The notes below the pieces were generated by a model. That model was not told where the DNA came from. It saw nothing but the letters and a program-made list of their open reading frames with translations, and searched no databases. Position numbers and translations under genes: made by a program. From Aquificaceae bacterium UBA2488 (lineage in GTDB: Bacteria > Aquificota > Aquificia > Aquificales > Aquificaceae), in NCBI GenBank assembly GCA_002341805.1, contig DDOS01000122.1, positions 1 through 11,394 of the forward strand: a stretch of DNA of 11,394 bases, in the 5' to 3' direction. Positions 1 to 5,733 of this stretch are shown here, piece by piece. How positions within the stretch are numbered: the stretch's first letter is position 1; the number at the start of each line of letters is the position of its first letter.

Positions 1-1011
1 AGATTGGGTTTGGGTGGGAGCATATACTATGGGTTGGTTTGGTAACACTGTATATGTTTCGCTATCTATGGATTTTGTTTTTCCATATTGCTGAAGTGCT
101 TGTATGAGGCCTGTGTAACTTGTGGTGTTTATACTGGCGGTAAAAATAGAGTTTGAAGAGTTTGTAGCTGTCATTGGAGCGTTTAAAGATATTTGAAGAT
201 TTTTAAGATGTTGGAAAAGTGCAGATATATTTATACCTGTAGAATATTCATTTAGTAAGTTTAGGGCTATTATGTTTATTCTTACTTTTATTGGTTTTGA
301 AAGTCTGTCGTTTAGTTGTTTTACTACAGATCTTACAACTTTATAATCGTTTACGGAACCAAAGAACGATAAAAGCCCTGTATTTGGATCATAAGATATC
401 TTTGATCTTGGATCTTGTAATAGAGGTTGTATTAGTAATACAATATTTTGGGTTAGATTTTGATTGTAAGAAAAATTAGAGCTTGAGGTGTTTGTGCCGT
501 TGTTTTGGACTGGATTTGTGGTGGTTGAGCCTATTATACCACCGCCTGAGCTTGAATTGGTAACACTTTGACCAAATGTGGTGGAAAAATTGTAGGCTTT
601 TGTGGTGGTCATAGGTATGTTTAGTTGGAATATTGCGCTCATATATCTTCTTACGATAATCTTACCATCTTTTATTTTATAATATAGATCATTATAAGCG
701 CACAGTGTATCGAGGATACTTTTCAAAGTTCCTTGACCGAAAAAGGATATTTTGTCTTGAATATTATCTTTTAGTTCTATGGGTACTTGAGATATACCAG
801 ACAGATAAGATAACACTTGGCCGATAGGAGCATTTTTAACATTTAATGTTACAGGTTTTAATAAAAACGCATTTTCTGGGGTTATGGAAAAACCTATGGA
901 GGTATTAGGAATAGCGGTTTTTGGTGTTTTTATATAGTTACCAATTAGATTATCGGCAATAGATAAATTTATCATCATAATAAAAGCCCAAAACAATTTT
1001 AATATATTCAT
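1..1011 (-). CDS. Type IV pilus (PilN-like) outer-membrane secretin, N-terminal part, truncated by window edge
   Basis: An open frame of 337 codons runs from the ATG at 1011 off the left edge with no stop, so only the N-terminal part is present. It would form the outer-membrane ring through which a type IV pilus or pseudopilus passes. Residues 1-19 look like a signal peptide, with likely cleavage after SIA and no lipobox cysteine. Residues about 52-125 fit a secretin N0/STN domain (VTLNVKNAPIGQVLSYLSG, then a KDGKIIVRR strand). A Ser/Thr/Asn/Gly-rich linker covers about 148-185. Residues about 188-255 resemble the N-domain of PilN-type secretins (a PLLQDPRSKISYDPNTG segment, then VRINIIALNL). 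The beta-barrel domain lies outside the window. The ATG overlaps the upstream stop as ATGA, and AAGGA lies about 9 bases upstream; an in-frame ATG at 1017 is too close to it. Secretin is fairly sure; PilN rather than MshL or another branch is inference. Confidence 0.8.
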   Translation of the reverse strand, partial: MNILKLFWAFIMMINLSIADNLIGNYIKTPKTAIPNTSIGFSITPENAFLLKPVTLNVKNAPIGQVLSYLSGISQVPIELKDNIQDKISFFGQGTLKSILDTLCAYNDLYYKIKDGKIIVRRYMSAIFQLNIPMTTTKAYNFSTTFGQSVTNSSSGGGIIGSTTTNPVQNNGTNTSSSNFSYNQNLTQNIVLLIQPLLQDPRSKISYDPNTGLLSFFGSVNDYKVVRSVVKQLNDRLSKPIKVRINIIALNLLNEYSTGINISALFQHLKNLQISLNAPMTATNSSNSIFTASINTTSYTGLIQALQQYGKTKSIDSETYTVLPNQPIVYAPTQTQS

Positions 1012-1613
1012 TTGCATTTTCCTTCTTTTATATTCTCATTTAATATAGCATATCCTTTATAGCCAGTTCTTAAGTTTAATATGTGTATCCAATAATATCT
1101 GTTACCCTCTAATCCGCATGGTGTGAGACATTGCAAAGTATCACCTCTGTAGGAAGCGCCTATTTTTATAGCTCTCCAGGAAGGTTCTTTATATATATAA
1201 GAAACTACCTTTTTTACACAAAAAAAGATATTTTGAGGTCCATTTTTTATAATAGTTAAATGTCTTTTTGCTTTTCCAAAACCAACATTGTTAGATCCAT
1301 CGCTCCCCTCTTCCACTAAAAATCCCTTTAATTTATGTTCTTTTATTTCTTTTATCTCTTTTTCTAAAATAGATACTTTGTTAGATAATTTTTGTTGATT
1401 GGTTTGAAGATTGGCCATATTTTTTTTAATATCTTTTACGTTGTTAGAAAGTTTTTTTGTTTTATTTTTTAGGTTAACTACTTCTTTTATAACACCTACT
1501 TGGGATTCTATAACATCATTAAAAGTGATCTTTGGTGTGTATTCGTTGTTTTGGGCTTTTGATATAATACTAAAAGCCATAGAAGACAAAATCAGATACT
1601 TTATTTTGCCCAT
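1008..1613 (-). CDS. Secreted coiled-coil protein with C-terminal SH3-like domain (pilus operon)
   Basis: Function not recognised by family name. The 201-residue product starts with a signal peptide (MGKIKYLILSSMAFSIISKA, cleavage before Q21), so it should be periplasmic. Residues 24-48 repeat a segment of the upstream gene product (KITFNDVIESQVGV core). A Lys/Asn/Leu-rich coiled coil covers about 45-95. Residues about 130-192 have the spacing of a bacterial SH3-like fold: YKEP...AIKIGASYRGDTL, then YYWIHI and GYKGYAIL. Four cysteines (C132, C162, C166, C200) occur only in this part and could form disulfides. It overlaps the upstream gene by 13 bases and the secretin by 4, so translation is probably coupled. 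An SH3-like periplasmic domain beside a secretin suggests a peptidoglycan- or secretin-binding accessory, but that is inference. The start is supported by the signal peptide and by its match to the paralogous start at 1972, although the Shine-Dalgarno is weak. Confidence 0.75.
   Translation of the reverse strand: MGKIKYLILSSMAFSIISKAQNNEYTPKITFNDVIESQVGVIKEVVNLKNKTKKLSNNVKDIKKNMANLQTNQQKLSNKVSILEKEIKEIKEHKLKGFLVEEGSDGSNNVGFGKAKRHLTIIKNGPQNIFFCVKKVVSYIYKEPSWRAIKIGASYRGDTLQCLTPCGLEGNRYYWIHILNLRTGYKGYAILNENIKEGKCK
1498..1526. repeat. 29-base exact direct repeat, copy 1 (with 1815-1843)
   Basis: This stretch, starting acttgggattctataacatc, is identical over 29 bases to 1815-1843. It lies in the KITFNDVIESQVGV codons of the downstream gene. 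A second identical block of 18 bases (1596-1613, equal to 1955-1972) covers the start codon and the 13-base gene overlap. Homology between and around the two blocks is diverged but clear at the protein level, as expected of an old tandem duplication rather than a mobile element. Confidence 0.9.
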
Positions 1614-1972
1614 GTTTTAGCCTGATTTATAAGCTCTTCGTAATTTTTTGGTACTTCTATATGCTCTGAGGTTTTTTTAGATTTCTTGATGGTTGAAGCT
1701 TTTAACATGGATATTTCTTGCTGAAGCTCATTGTTTTGATATTTTAGATGTTCAACCTCTTTTTTTAGGGTTTTTACCTCTTTGTTTAAATCCATTACTT
1801 TTTTAACCACACCCACTTGGGATTCTATAACATCATTAAAAGTTATCTTCGGTGCATATTCATCGTTTTTAGGATCTTTCACCATTGATCTTAAAGGTGG
1901 CAGATGCTCTTGAGCTTTTGCCATCACACTAAAAGCCATAAAAACCAAAAATGCATACTTTATTTTGCCCAT
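1601..1972 (-). CDS. Secreted coiled-coil protein, partial paralogue of the downstream gene
   Basis: Unrecognised 123-residue exported protein. The signal peptide MGKIKYAFLVFMAFSVMAKA ends in AKA before Q21. Residues 38-62 match the downstream protein at about 20 of 25 positions, around KITFNDVIESQVGV. Residues about 55-92 form a heptad coiled coil (LNKEVKTLKKEVEHLKYQNN region). The last 18 residues (EVPKNYEELINQAKTWAK) match the last 18 of the upstream protein (KVPPSYQNLIERSKLWAK). It therefore shares its front with the next gene and its tail with the previous one. It overlaps both neighbours by the same 13 bases, and AGAGGT lies about 9 bases before its ATG. A structural or oligomerising part in pilus assembly is inferred from the operon only. 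Small size, high Lys/Glu content and lack of a catalytic motif argue against an enzyme. Confidence 0.75.
   Translation of the reverse strand: MGKIKYAFLVFMAFSVMAKAQEHLPPLRSMVKDPKNDEYAPKITFNDVIESQVGVVKKVMDLNKEVKTLKKEVEHLKYQNNELQQEISMLKASTIKKSKKTSEHIEVPKNYEELINQAKTWAK
1815..1843. repeat. 29-base exact direct repeat, copy 2 (with 1498-1526)
   Basis: Second copy of the repeat, 317 bases from the first, in the equivalent codons of the preceding gene. The accompanying 18-base block at 1955-1972 contains the ATG of that gene and the stop of the gene before it, so the duplicated unit spans a gene-gene junction. Confidence 0.9.
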
Positions 1973-2631
1973 AGCTTTGACCTCTCGATTAAATTTTGAT
2001 AACTTGGCGGGACTTTTATGCTTTCACTTTGATAATAGCTGTTTTCGTTCCTTACTTTTGCTCCAATAGCTTGTAAGCCGTTTATAACGGTGGTTATGTC
2101 ATGTATAAGTGCTTTTTTGTTAACAGATGGGTTTGCAATACTCCTAGCTTCTTTAAGAGCAAATTCCATATAATAAAGGGTTTTATCCAGATGTGTTGTA
2201 GCGTATTTTAAAGAAAAATTTACGCAAGGGTTTACAATGGCTTCTGATTTTTTGTATTCTACCCAAATGATACCTTTTACACCAGATTTTTGAAGCATAT
2301 CTTTAGCTTTTAAGGCATCCTCTTCATTATCAAAAACCCCAAACACCACATCTCCAATGCCAGCTAAAGGTGTAAGACCATTTCTCATAGCTAAAAATTT
2401 ATAATAACCCATCTTATAAGATTCTAAAGATGAGCTATCCATATAAACCCGCCATCCTGATGGTATGATATAAGACCCACAAAGATGTTCTCTTTTCCTC
2501 ATCTGCCAGCCCAAGAAAAATCCTTTTTCAAAAATACCTCTACTTACATCGTCTAATAAGCTTAAATCAATGGAATAAGCCATATTTACCATTGTAATCA
2601 ATAAACTTATAAACAAAATAAACTTTTTCAT
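1960..2631 (-). CDS. Secreted protein with SPOR-like segment, first gene of the pilus/secretin operon
   Basis: Unrecognised 223-residue exported protein. Residues 1-20 form a signal peptide (cleavage after AYS). Residues about 72-125 have the beta-alpha-beta pattern of SPOR or sporulation-related repeats: VVFGVFDNEEDALKAKDMLQ, then GVKGIIWVEY. SPOR domains bind denuded peptidoglycan, and PilL-type proteins of type IVb systems sit at this operon position, but both links are inference. Residues about 138-195 are predicted helical, and C51 and C136 could pair. The C-terminal 18 residues share a VPxxYxxLIxxxKxWAK pattern with the next gene. The ATG at 2631 is the only possible start, because an in-frame TAA stands three codons upstream. 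No Shine-Dalgarno is visible there, and a GATAAT box ends 8 bases upstream. Confidence 0.75.
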   Translation of the reverse strand: MKKFILFISLLITMVNMAYSIDLSLLDDVSRGIFEKGFFLGWQMRKREHLCGSYIIPSGWRVYMDSSSLESYKMGYYKFLAMRNGLTPLAGIGDVVFGVFDNEEDALKAKDMLQKSGVKGIIWVEYKKSEAIVNPCVNFSLKYATTHLDKTLYYMEFALKEARSIANPSVNKKALIHDITTVINGLQAIGAKVRNENSYYQSESIKVPPSYQNLIERSKLWAK

Positions 2632-2639
2632 TAAGATAT

Positions 2640-2645
2640 ATTATC
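2640..2645 (-). promoter_or_regulatory. Candidate -10 box for the pilus/secretin operon
   Basis: Read on the minus strand the box is GATAAT preceded by TGC, a TGn extended -10. It ends 8 bases before the ATG at 2631, which would place transcription start at or within a few bases of the start codon. The best -35 at 17-base spacing (CTTCAA) is weak. The whole 60-base space to the divergent prepilin gene must hold both promoters. Confidence 0.4.
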
Positions 2646-2678
2646 GCATATTTCATGGTTTTTTGAAGTATAGAGCAT

Positions 2679-2684
2679 TATAAT
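2679..2684 (+). promoter_or_regulatory. Candidate -10 box for the prepilin gene
   Basis: A perfect TATAAT ends 7 bases before the ATG at 2692. No convincing -35 (TGGTTT at 17-base spacing) and no Shine-Dalgarno lie in front of the gene. An in-frame TAG at 2671 rules out an earlier start, so a leaderless transcript is likely if this box is used. Confidence 0.45.
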
Positions 2685-2691
2685 AATAATC

Positions 2692-3213
2692 ATGGGTACT
2701 CAAAAGAAAGGTTTCTCTATTATAGAGCTTCTTCTGGTACTTACAGTGGTAAGCATATTCTTGGGAGCAGTTTTTATTGGATATAGAACCATAAAAGCAA
2801 GAACCAATGAAGACACATATGGTTATCAAGGGAGAGCTTTTGTGATTGGTTTGAAGGACTATTACGATCTTCTTGGGGCCTATCCAAATATCTCTTGCAC
2901 AGATTATAACTCTTGGTATAGTGCTCCTCCAGGAACAAATACTTGTGATTGGAACTCTCACCCAGTATCTTCTCCAGCTAATTGCTGTGCTTTGATGCAT
3001 TTCATAGACCCTTGGGCTTCTTCTTGGACATATATTTCTTACACAAATGGCTTTGTGGTATCTACTCCTACCTCTACACCTATACCTTTAGACTATATAA
3101 GAGCTGTAGCAAATGAGTTTATGGCTTTAGGTCTTCAATGTCAAATAAATACTTTAAGTGGAGATTACGGTTATATAACCTGTAGTGTTACGAACGTAGC
3201 CACAAGCAATTAA
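2692..3213 (+). CDS. Type IV prepilin / major-pilin-like protein
   Basis: This 173-residue protein has a class III signal sequence. A short basic leader (MGTQKKG) would be cut by prepilin peptidase after G7, giving mature F1 with the conserved glutamate at mature position 5 (FSIIE). The hydrophobic alpha-1 helix IELLLVLTVVSIFLGAVFIG follows. The globular part has six cysteines (C69, C85, C98, C99, C150, C164). C150 and C164 fit a usual C-terminal disulfide loop, while the vicinal C98-C99 pair is less common. Ser, Thr, Pro and Tyr are abundant, as in surface-exposed pilins. Divergence from the secretin operon suggests it is the fibre subunit, or a pseudopilin, of that machine; whether major or minor cannot be told. 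Its stop overlaps the convergent dehydrogenase stop by 4 bases (TTAA). Confidence 0.88.
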   Translation: MGTQKKGFSIIELLLVLTVVSIFLGAVFIGYRTIKARTNEDTYGYQGRAFVIGLKDYYDLLGAYPNISCTDYNSWYSAPPGTNTCDWNSHPVSSPANCCALMHFIDPWASSWTYISYTNGFVVSTPTSTPIPLDYIRAVANEFMALGLQCQINTLSGDYGYITCSVTNVATSN

Positions 3214-3914
3214 CTACTAACGCCCTTTATATGTCTGCCCCCATCCACAGGTATTATAGTGCCTGTCATAGAAGATGTTGTTAGTAATATCTTAACACAG
3301 TTATATATGTCTTCTAAGTTTACTTCTTGCTGAAGAGGTGTATTTTTTATGATATTATCCCAAGATGTTTTATCCATATCTTCAGGCATTAGTACAGGAC
3401 CAAGGGCTAAAGCATTCACTAATACATGTGGTGCAAACTCCTTAGCTAATACTTTAACAGCACTATGGAGTCCTCCTTTTGCTACAAAATAAGGCATATA
3501 ATCTTTATAAGGAGTGTCTAAAGCCCAATCTCCAAAGCCTATTATATGCCCTTTTGTCTTACCTTCATTTTTCATCATTATCTTAAAAGCCCCGATACTT
3601 ATATTTAAAAAAGATTCTACTATAATTTTATTATAATACTCATAATCTTTTATATCAAAATTATCTATAGGTGTTTTGTAGTATGGAGATGCCAAATGTA
3701 AAAACCCGTCTATGCTTCCAAGCTTTTCATATACAACATTTGGTATATCTGAAACATCTTCTTTTGATAAATCTCTTTTTATGCAAAAAGCCCCTTTGAT
3801 ATCTTCACATACATTGGTTTTATTGTATACGATGGCTACTTTATGTCCTTCTTCTAAAAGCTTTTTGCCAATATAAGTTCCTACTCTTTTAGCTCCAGTG
3901 ATAATAATGTTCAT
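3210..3914 (-). CDS. Short-chain dehydrogenase/reductase, pteridine-reductase-like
   Basis: A 234-residue classical-length SDR with a Rossmann fold. The nucleotide-binding motif is TGAKRVGTYIG (residues 6-16); the Arg after the glycine loop is typical of NADPH-preferring pteridine reductases. LHLASPYY (72-79) corresponds to the NNAS element. Y142 and K146 form the YxxxK pair in PYFVAKGGL, and NALALGPVLMPE follows. The usual catalytic serine is absent. D129 lies 13 residues before Y142, the same spacing as the catalytic Asp181-Tyr194 pair of Leishmania PTR1. Reduction of a dihydropterin or dihydrofolate with NADPH is therefore the best guess (FolM/PTR1-like), but substrate is not proven by sequence. 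It has its own short promoter region, divergent from the ROK kinase, and no operon partner in the window. No Shine-Dalgarno precedes the ATG. Confidence 0.85.
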   Translation of the reverse strand: MNIIITGAKRVGTYIGKKLLEEGHKVAIVYNKTNVCEDIKGAFCIKRDLSKEDVSDIPNVVYEKLGSIDGFLHLASPYYKTPIDNFDIKDYEYYNKIIVESFLNISIGAFKIMMKNEGKTKGHIIGFGDWALDTPYKDYMPYFVAKGGLHSAVKVLAKEFAPHVLVNALALGPVLMPEDMDKTSWDNIIKNTPLQQEVNLEDIYNCVKILLTTSSMTGTIIPVDGGRHIKGVSS

Positions 3915-3922
3915 AATATAAG

Positions 3923-3928
3923 TTTATA
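3923..3928 (-). promoter_or_regulatory. Candidate -10 box for the dehydrogenase gene
   Basis: On the minus strand TATAAA ends 8 bases before the ATG at 3914, in a 53-base divergent gap. An alternative TATACT box lies at 3940-3945 and would give a leader of about 20 bases without a Shine-Dalgarno. No strong -35 is visible for either. Confidence 0.3.
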
Positions 3929-3954
3929 CATATAGCTTTTAGTATACAATGTTA

Positions 3955-3960
3955 TATAAT
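3955..3960 (+). promoter_or_regulatory. Candidate -10 box for the ROK kinase operon
   Basis: A perfect TATAAT ends 7 bases before the ATG at 3968, the same spacing as at the prepilin gene. No Shine-Dalgarno and no clear -35 are present, so this too may be a leaderless promoter. The surrounding AT-richness makes chance matches possible. Confidence 0.4.
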
Positions 3961-3967
3961 ATATTGT

Positions 3968-4837
3968 ATGATACTATCTTTAGATGTAGGTGCTACTAAT
4001 ACAAAAGTTGGTGAAGTGAAAGAAGGAAATATCTTAAATAAGATAACCACGAGAACGCCAAGGGATTTTGAAGAGTTTTTAAGGTTTTTGGAAGAGATAA
4101 TGACTTATTACGAGAATGTGGATAAATTAGCTATAGCCATAGCTGGACAAGTGGACATGGAAAAAGGTATATTAAAACATGCTCCCAATATTGGTTGGAA
4201 GGATATAGAGTTTGTTAAAATCATCAAAGACAAATTTAAAAAAGAAGTGGTGCTTATAAACGATGCCAGGGCGATAACCTATGGTGAATACATGGTGGGC
4301 GGATTAAAAGGTGTAGGAAACGGCATATGTGTATATGTGGGTACTGGTATAGGTGGAGGGGTTATAATAGATGGTGAAATTAGATTTGGATGTGATTACA
4401 ATATGGGAGAGATAGGGCATATGAAAATAAAACCTGATGGTTTAAGATGCACCTGCGGTAAAAAAGGTTGTCTTGAAGCTTATGTGGGAGGTTATGGTCT
4501 TACCAGGTATCTAAAACAACTTGATTATACAAGAAATCTAAAAGCATTATCTGCAAAAAAGGATGATCCAGTATCCAAAAAGGTATTTGAAAGGTTTGTT
4601 TTTTATATGTCTTATGGGCTTGCTTCTTTAATAAATGTATTTAATCCCTGTAAGATTGTTCTTGGAGGCGGTGTTATGATGGGATTTGGTTTTTTAATAG
4701 ATGAGATAGAAAAAGAAGCAAAAAGCCTTGCCATAGATCCAAATACCGAGCATCTTACGATAGAGCTATCCACCATATCAAAGGATGCTGGTATATTAGG
4801 AGCTTACTATTATGCTTTTAATAATATCAAAACATGA
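3968..4837 (+). CDS. ROK-family sugar kinase (glucokinase-like)
   Basis: A 289-residue ROK protein of full kinase length without an N-terminal helix-turn-helix, so an enzyme rather than a ROK repressor. The N-terminal phosphate motif is LDVGATNTK (5-13). NDAR at 98-101 carries the expected catalytic base D99. GTGIGGGV (125-132) binds the sugar and ATP. The ROK zinc signature is complete: H151 and C161, C163, C168 in GEIGH...CTCGKKGCLEAY. FNPCKIVLGGGV is the C-terminal nucleotide-binding strand. It should phosphorylate a hexose or N-acetylhexosamine with ATP in the cytoplasm; glucose, ManNAc or GlcNAc cannot be separated by eye. The stop overlaps the next start as ATGA, so it is co-translated with the GT9 enzyme, which hints at a role in surface sugar supply. 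Confidence 0.88.
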   Translation: MILSLDVGATNTKVGEVKEGNILNKITTRTPRDFEEFLRFLEEIMTYYENVDKLAIAIAGQVDMEKGILKHAPNIGWKDIEFVKIIKDKFKKEVVLINDARAITYGEYMVGGLKGVGNGICVYVGTGIGGGVIIDGEIRFGCDYNMGEIGHMKIKPDGLRCTCGKKGCLEAYVGGYGLTRYLKQLDYTRNLKALSAKKDDPVSKKVFERFVFYMSYGLASLINVFNPCKIVLGGGVMMGFGFLIDEIEKEAKSLAIDPNTEHLTIELSTISKDAGILGAYYYAFNNIKT

Positions 4838-5733
4838 AAGTTTTGTTTTTAGTACTTCATAAAAGCTATGGAGATCTTTTATATAATTCTCTTTTGTTTA
4901 AAAATATAAGATATCACGATTCAAGCATAGAAGTGCATGTTTTTACAACCTCTCAAGGCTTAGAGCTATATCAAAACAATCCCTATATAGATTTTATTGA
5001 TAACAATGTATTAAGCTTTAAATATAATTATGATTATCTTATAGATACAGCTTTTAAGGGTATGTCTTATTTTTATGCTTTTAAGATAAGAGCCAAATAC
5101 AAAGTGGCTATGATTAAAAAACCCCGTGAAAAAATGTTAAAGTTTATATATAACAATCTTAAAGAGTTTAAACCCCAAGATAATGAGATAAAAAATACCC
5201 TTCAAATCTTATATGATATTACCAAAAACCTTGATATAAAACCATATTTTCCTATCTTTAAAGAAAATCCCTTTAAAGGCAAGAATTATATACTTATATC
5301 ACCCACTGCTCCAGTCAAAACCAAGATATACGATATAAAAAGGTTTAACAAAATAGCAAAATCTATACACGATTTAGGCTATGAGGTGATATTTTGTTAT
5401 CCATCATCGGAAAGAGATTATGTTTATGAGAAACTTGACTTTGCCCATTATGTGTCTACAGATATACATACGTTTGCAAGCATTTTAAAAGATGCTAAGC
5501 TCCTTATCTCTTGTGAGACATTTAGTTATCATCTTTCTGGATTCTTAGGGGTTCCATCCATCACAATATTAGGAGGATATCCTATGTGGAGGGTTTTTGA
5601 TTATCAAGATTATGTTAGTTTAGACTTAGACTGCCAATACTGCGGCTCTAAAACTTGCGAGCGTGGAGATATGGCTTGTCTTAACATAGATGAGAGTCTT
5701 ATCATTGCAAAAGCCAAAAAACTTTTATTATAA
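4834..5733 (+). CDS. GT9-family glycosyltransferase (ADP-heptose:LPS heptosyltransferase-like)
   Basis: The 299-residue product has the two-Rossmann (GT-B) layout of GT9 heptosyltransferases. The N-terminal loop [17 protein letters not shown] (10-26) matches the family's GD-containing acceptor motif. The second domain starts about 151 with YILISPTAP and has the nucleotide-sugar region [23 protein letters not shown] (225-247). A four-cysteine cluster (C267, C270, C275, C282) matches the conserved C..C....C......C tail seen in many WaaF/WaaC-like proteins. It would add a heptose or related sugar to the LPS core at the inner membrane. It is somewhat shorter than typical WaaC/WaaF and its exact donor is unknown. 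Start is fixed by the ATGA overlap with the ROK kinase. Its stop shares the palindrome TTATAA with the convergent chemoreceptor stop. Confidence 0.82.
   Translation: MKVLFLVLHKSYGDLLYNSLLFKNIRYHDSSIEVHVFTTSQGLELYQNNPYIDFIDNNVLSFKYNYDYLIDTAFKGMSYFYAFKIRAKYKVAMIKKPREKMLKFIYNNLKEFKPQDNEIKNTLQILYDITKNLDIKPYFPIFKENPFKGKNYILISPTAPVKTKIYDIKRFNKIAKSIHDLGYEVIFCYPSSERDYVYEKLDFAHYVSTDIHTFASILKDAKLLISCETFSYHLSGFLGVPSITILGGYPMWRVFDYQDYVSLDLDCQYCGSKTCERGDMACLNIDESLIIAKAKKLLL

Noticed and set aside
291..479. 62-codon plus-strand open frame
   Set aside because: It lies wholly antisense to the secretin frame, has no Shine-Dalgarno and a protein composition unlike a real gene.
1498..1972. Repeats as part of an insertion sequence or CRISPR array
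   Set aside because: There are only two copies, inside coding frames, with diverged homologous flanks and no transposase, terminal inverted repeats or regular spacers.
2653..3000. 115-codon minus-strand open frame opposite the prepilin
   Set aside because: The opposite strand encodes a clear prepilin with a class III signal; this frame has no recognisable motif and covers the divergent promoter region.
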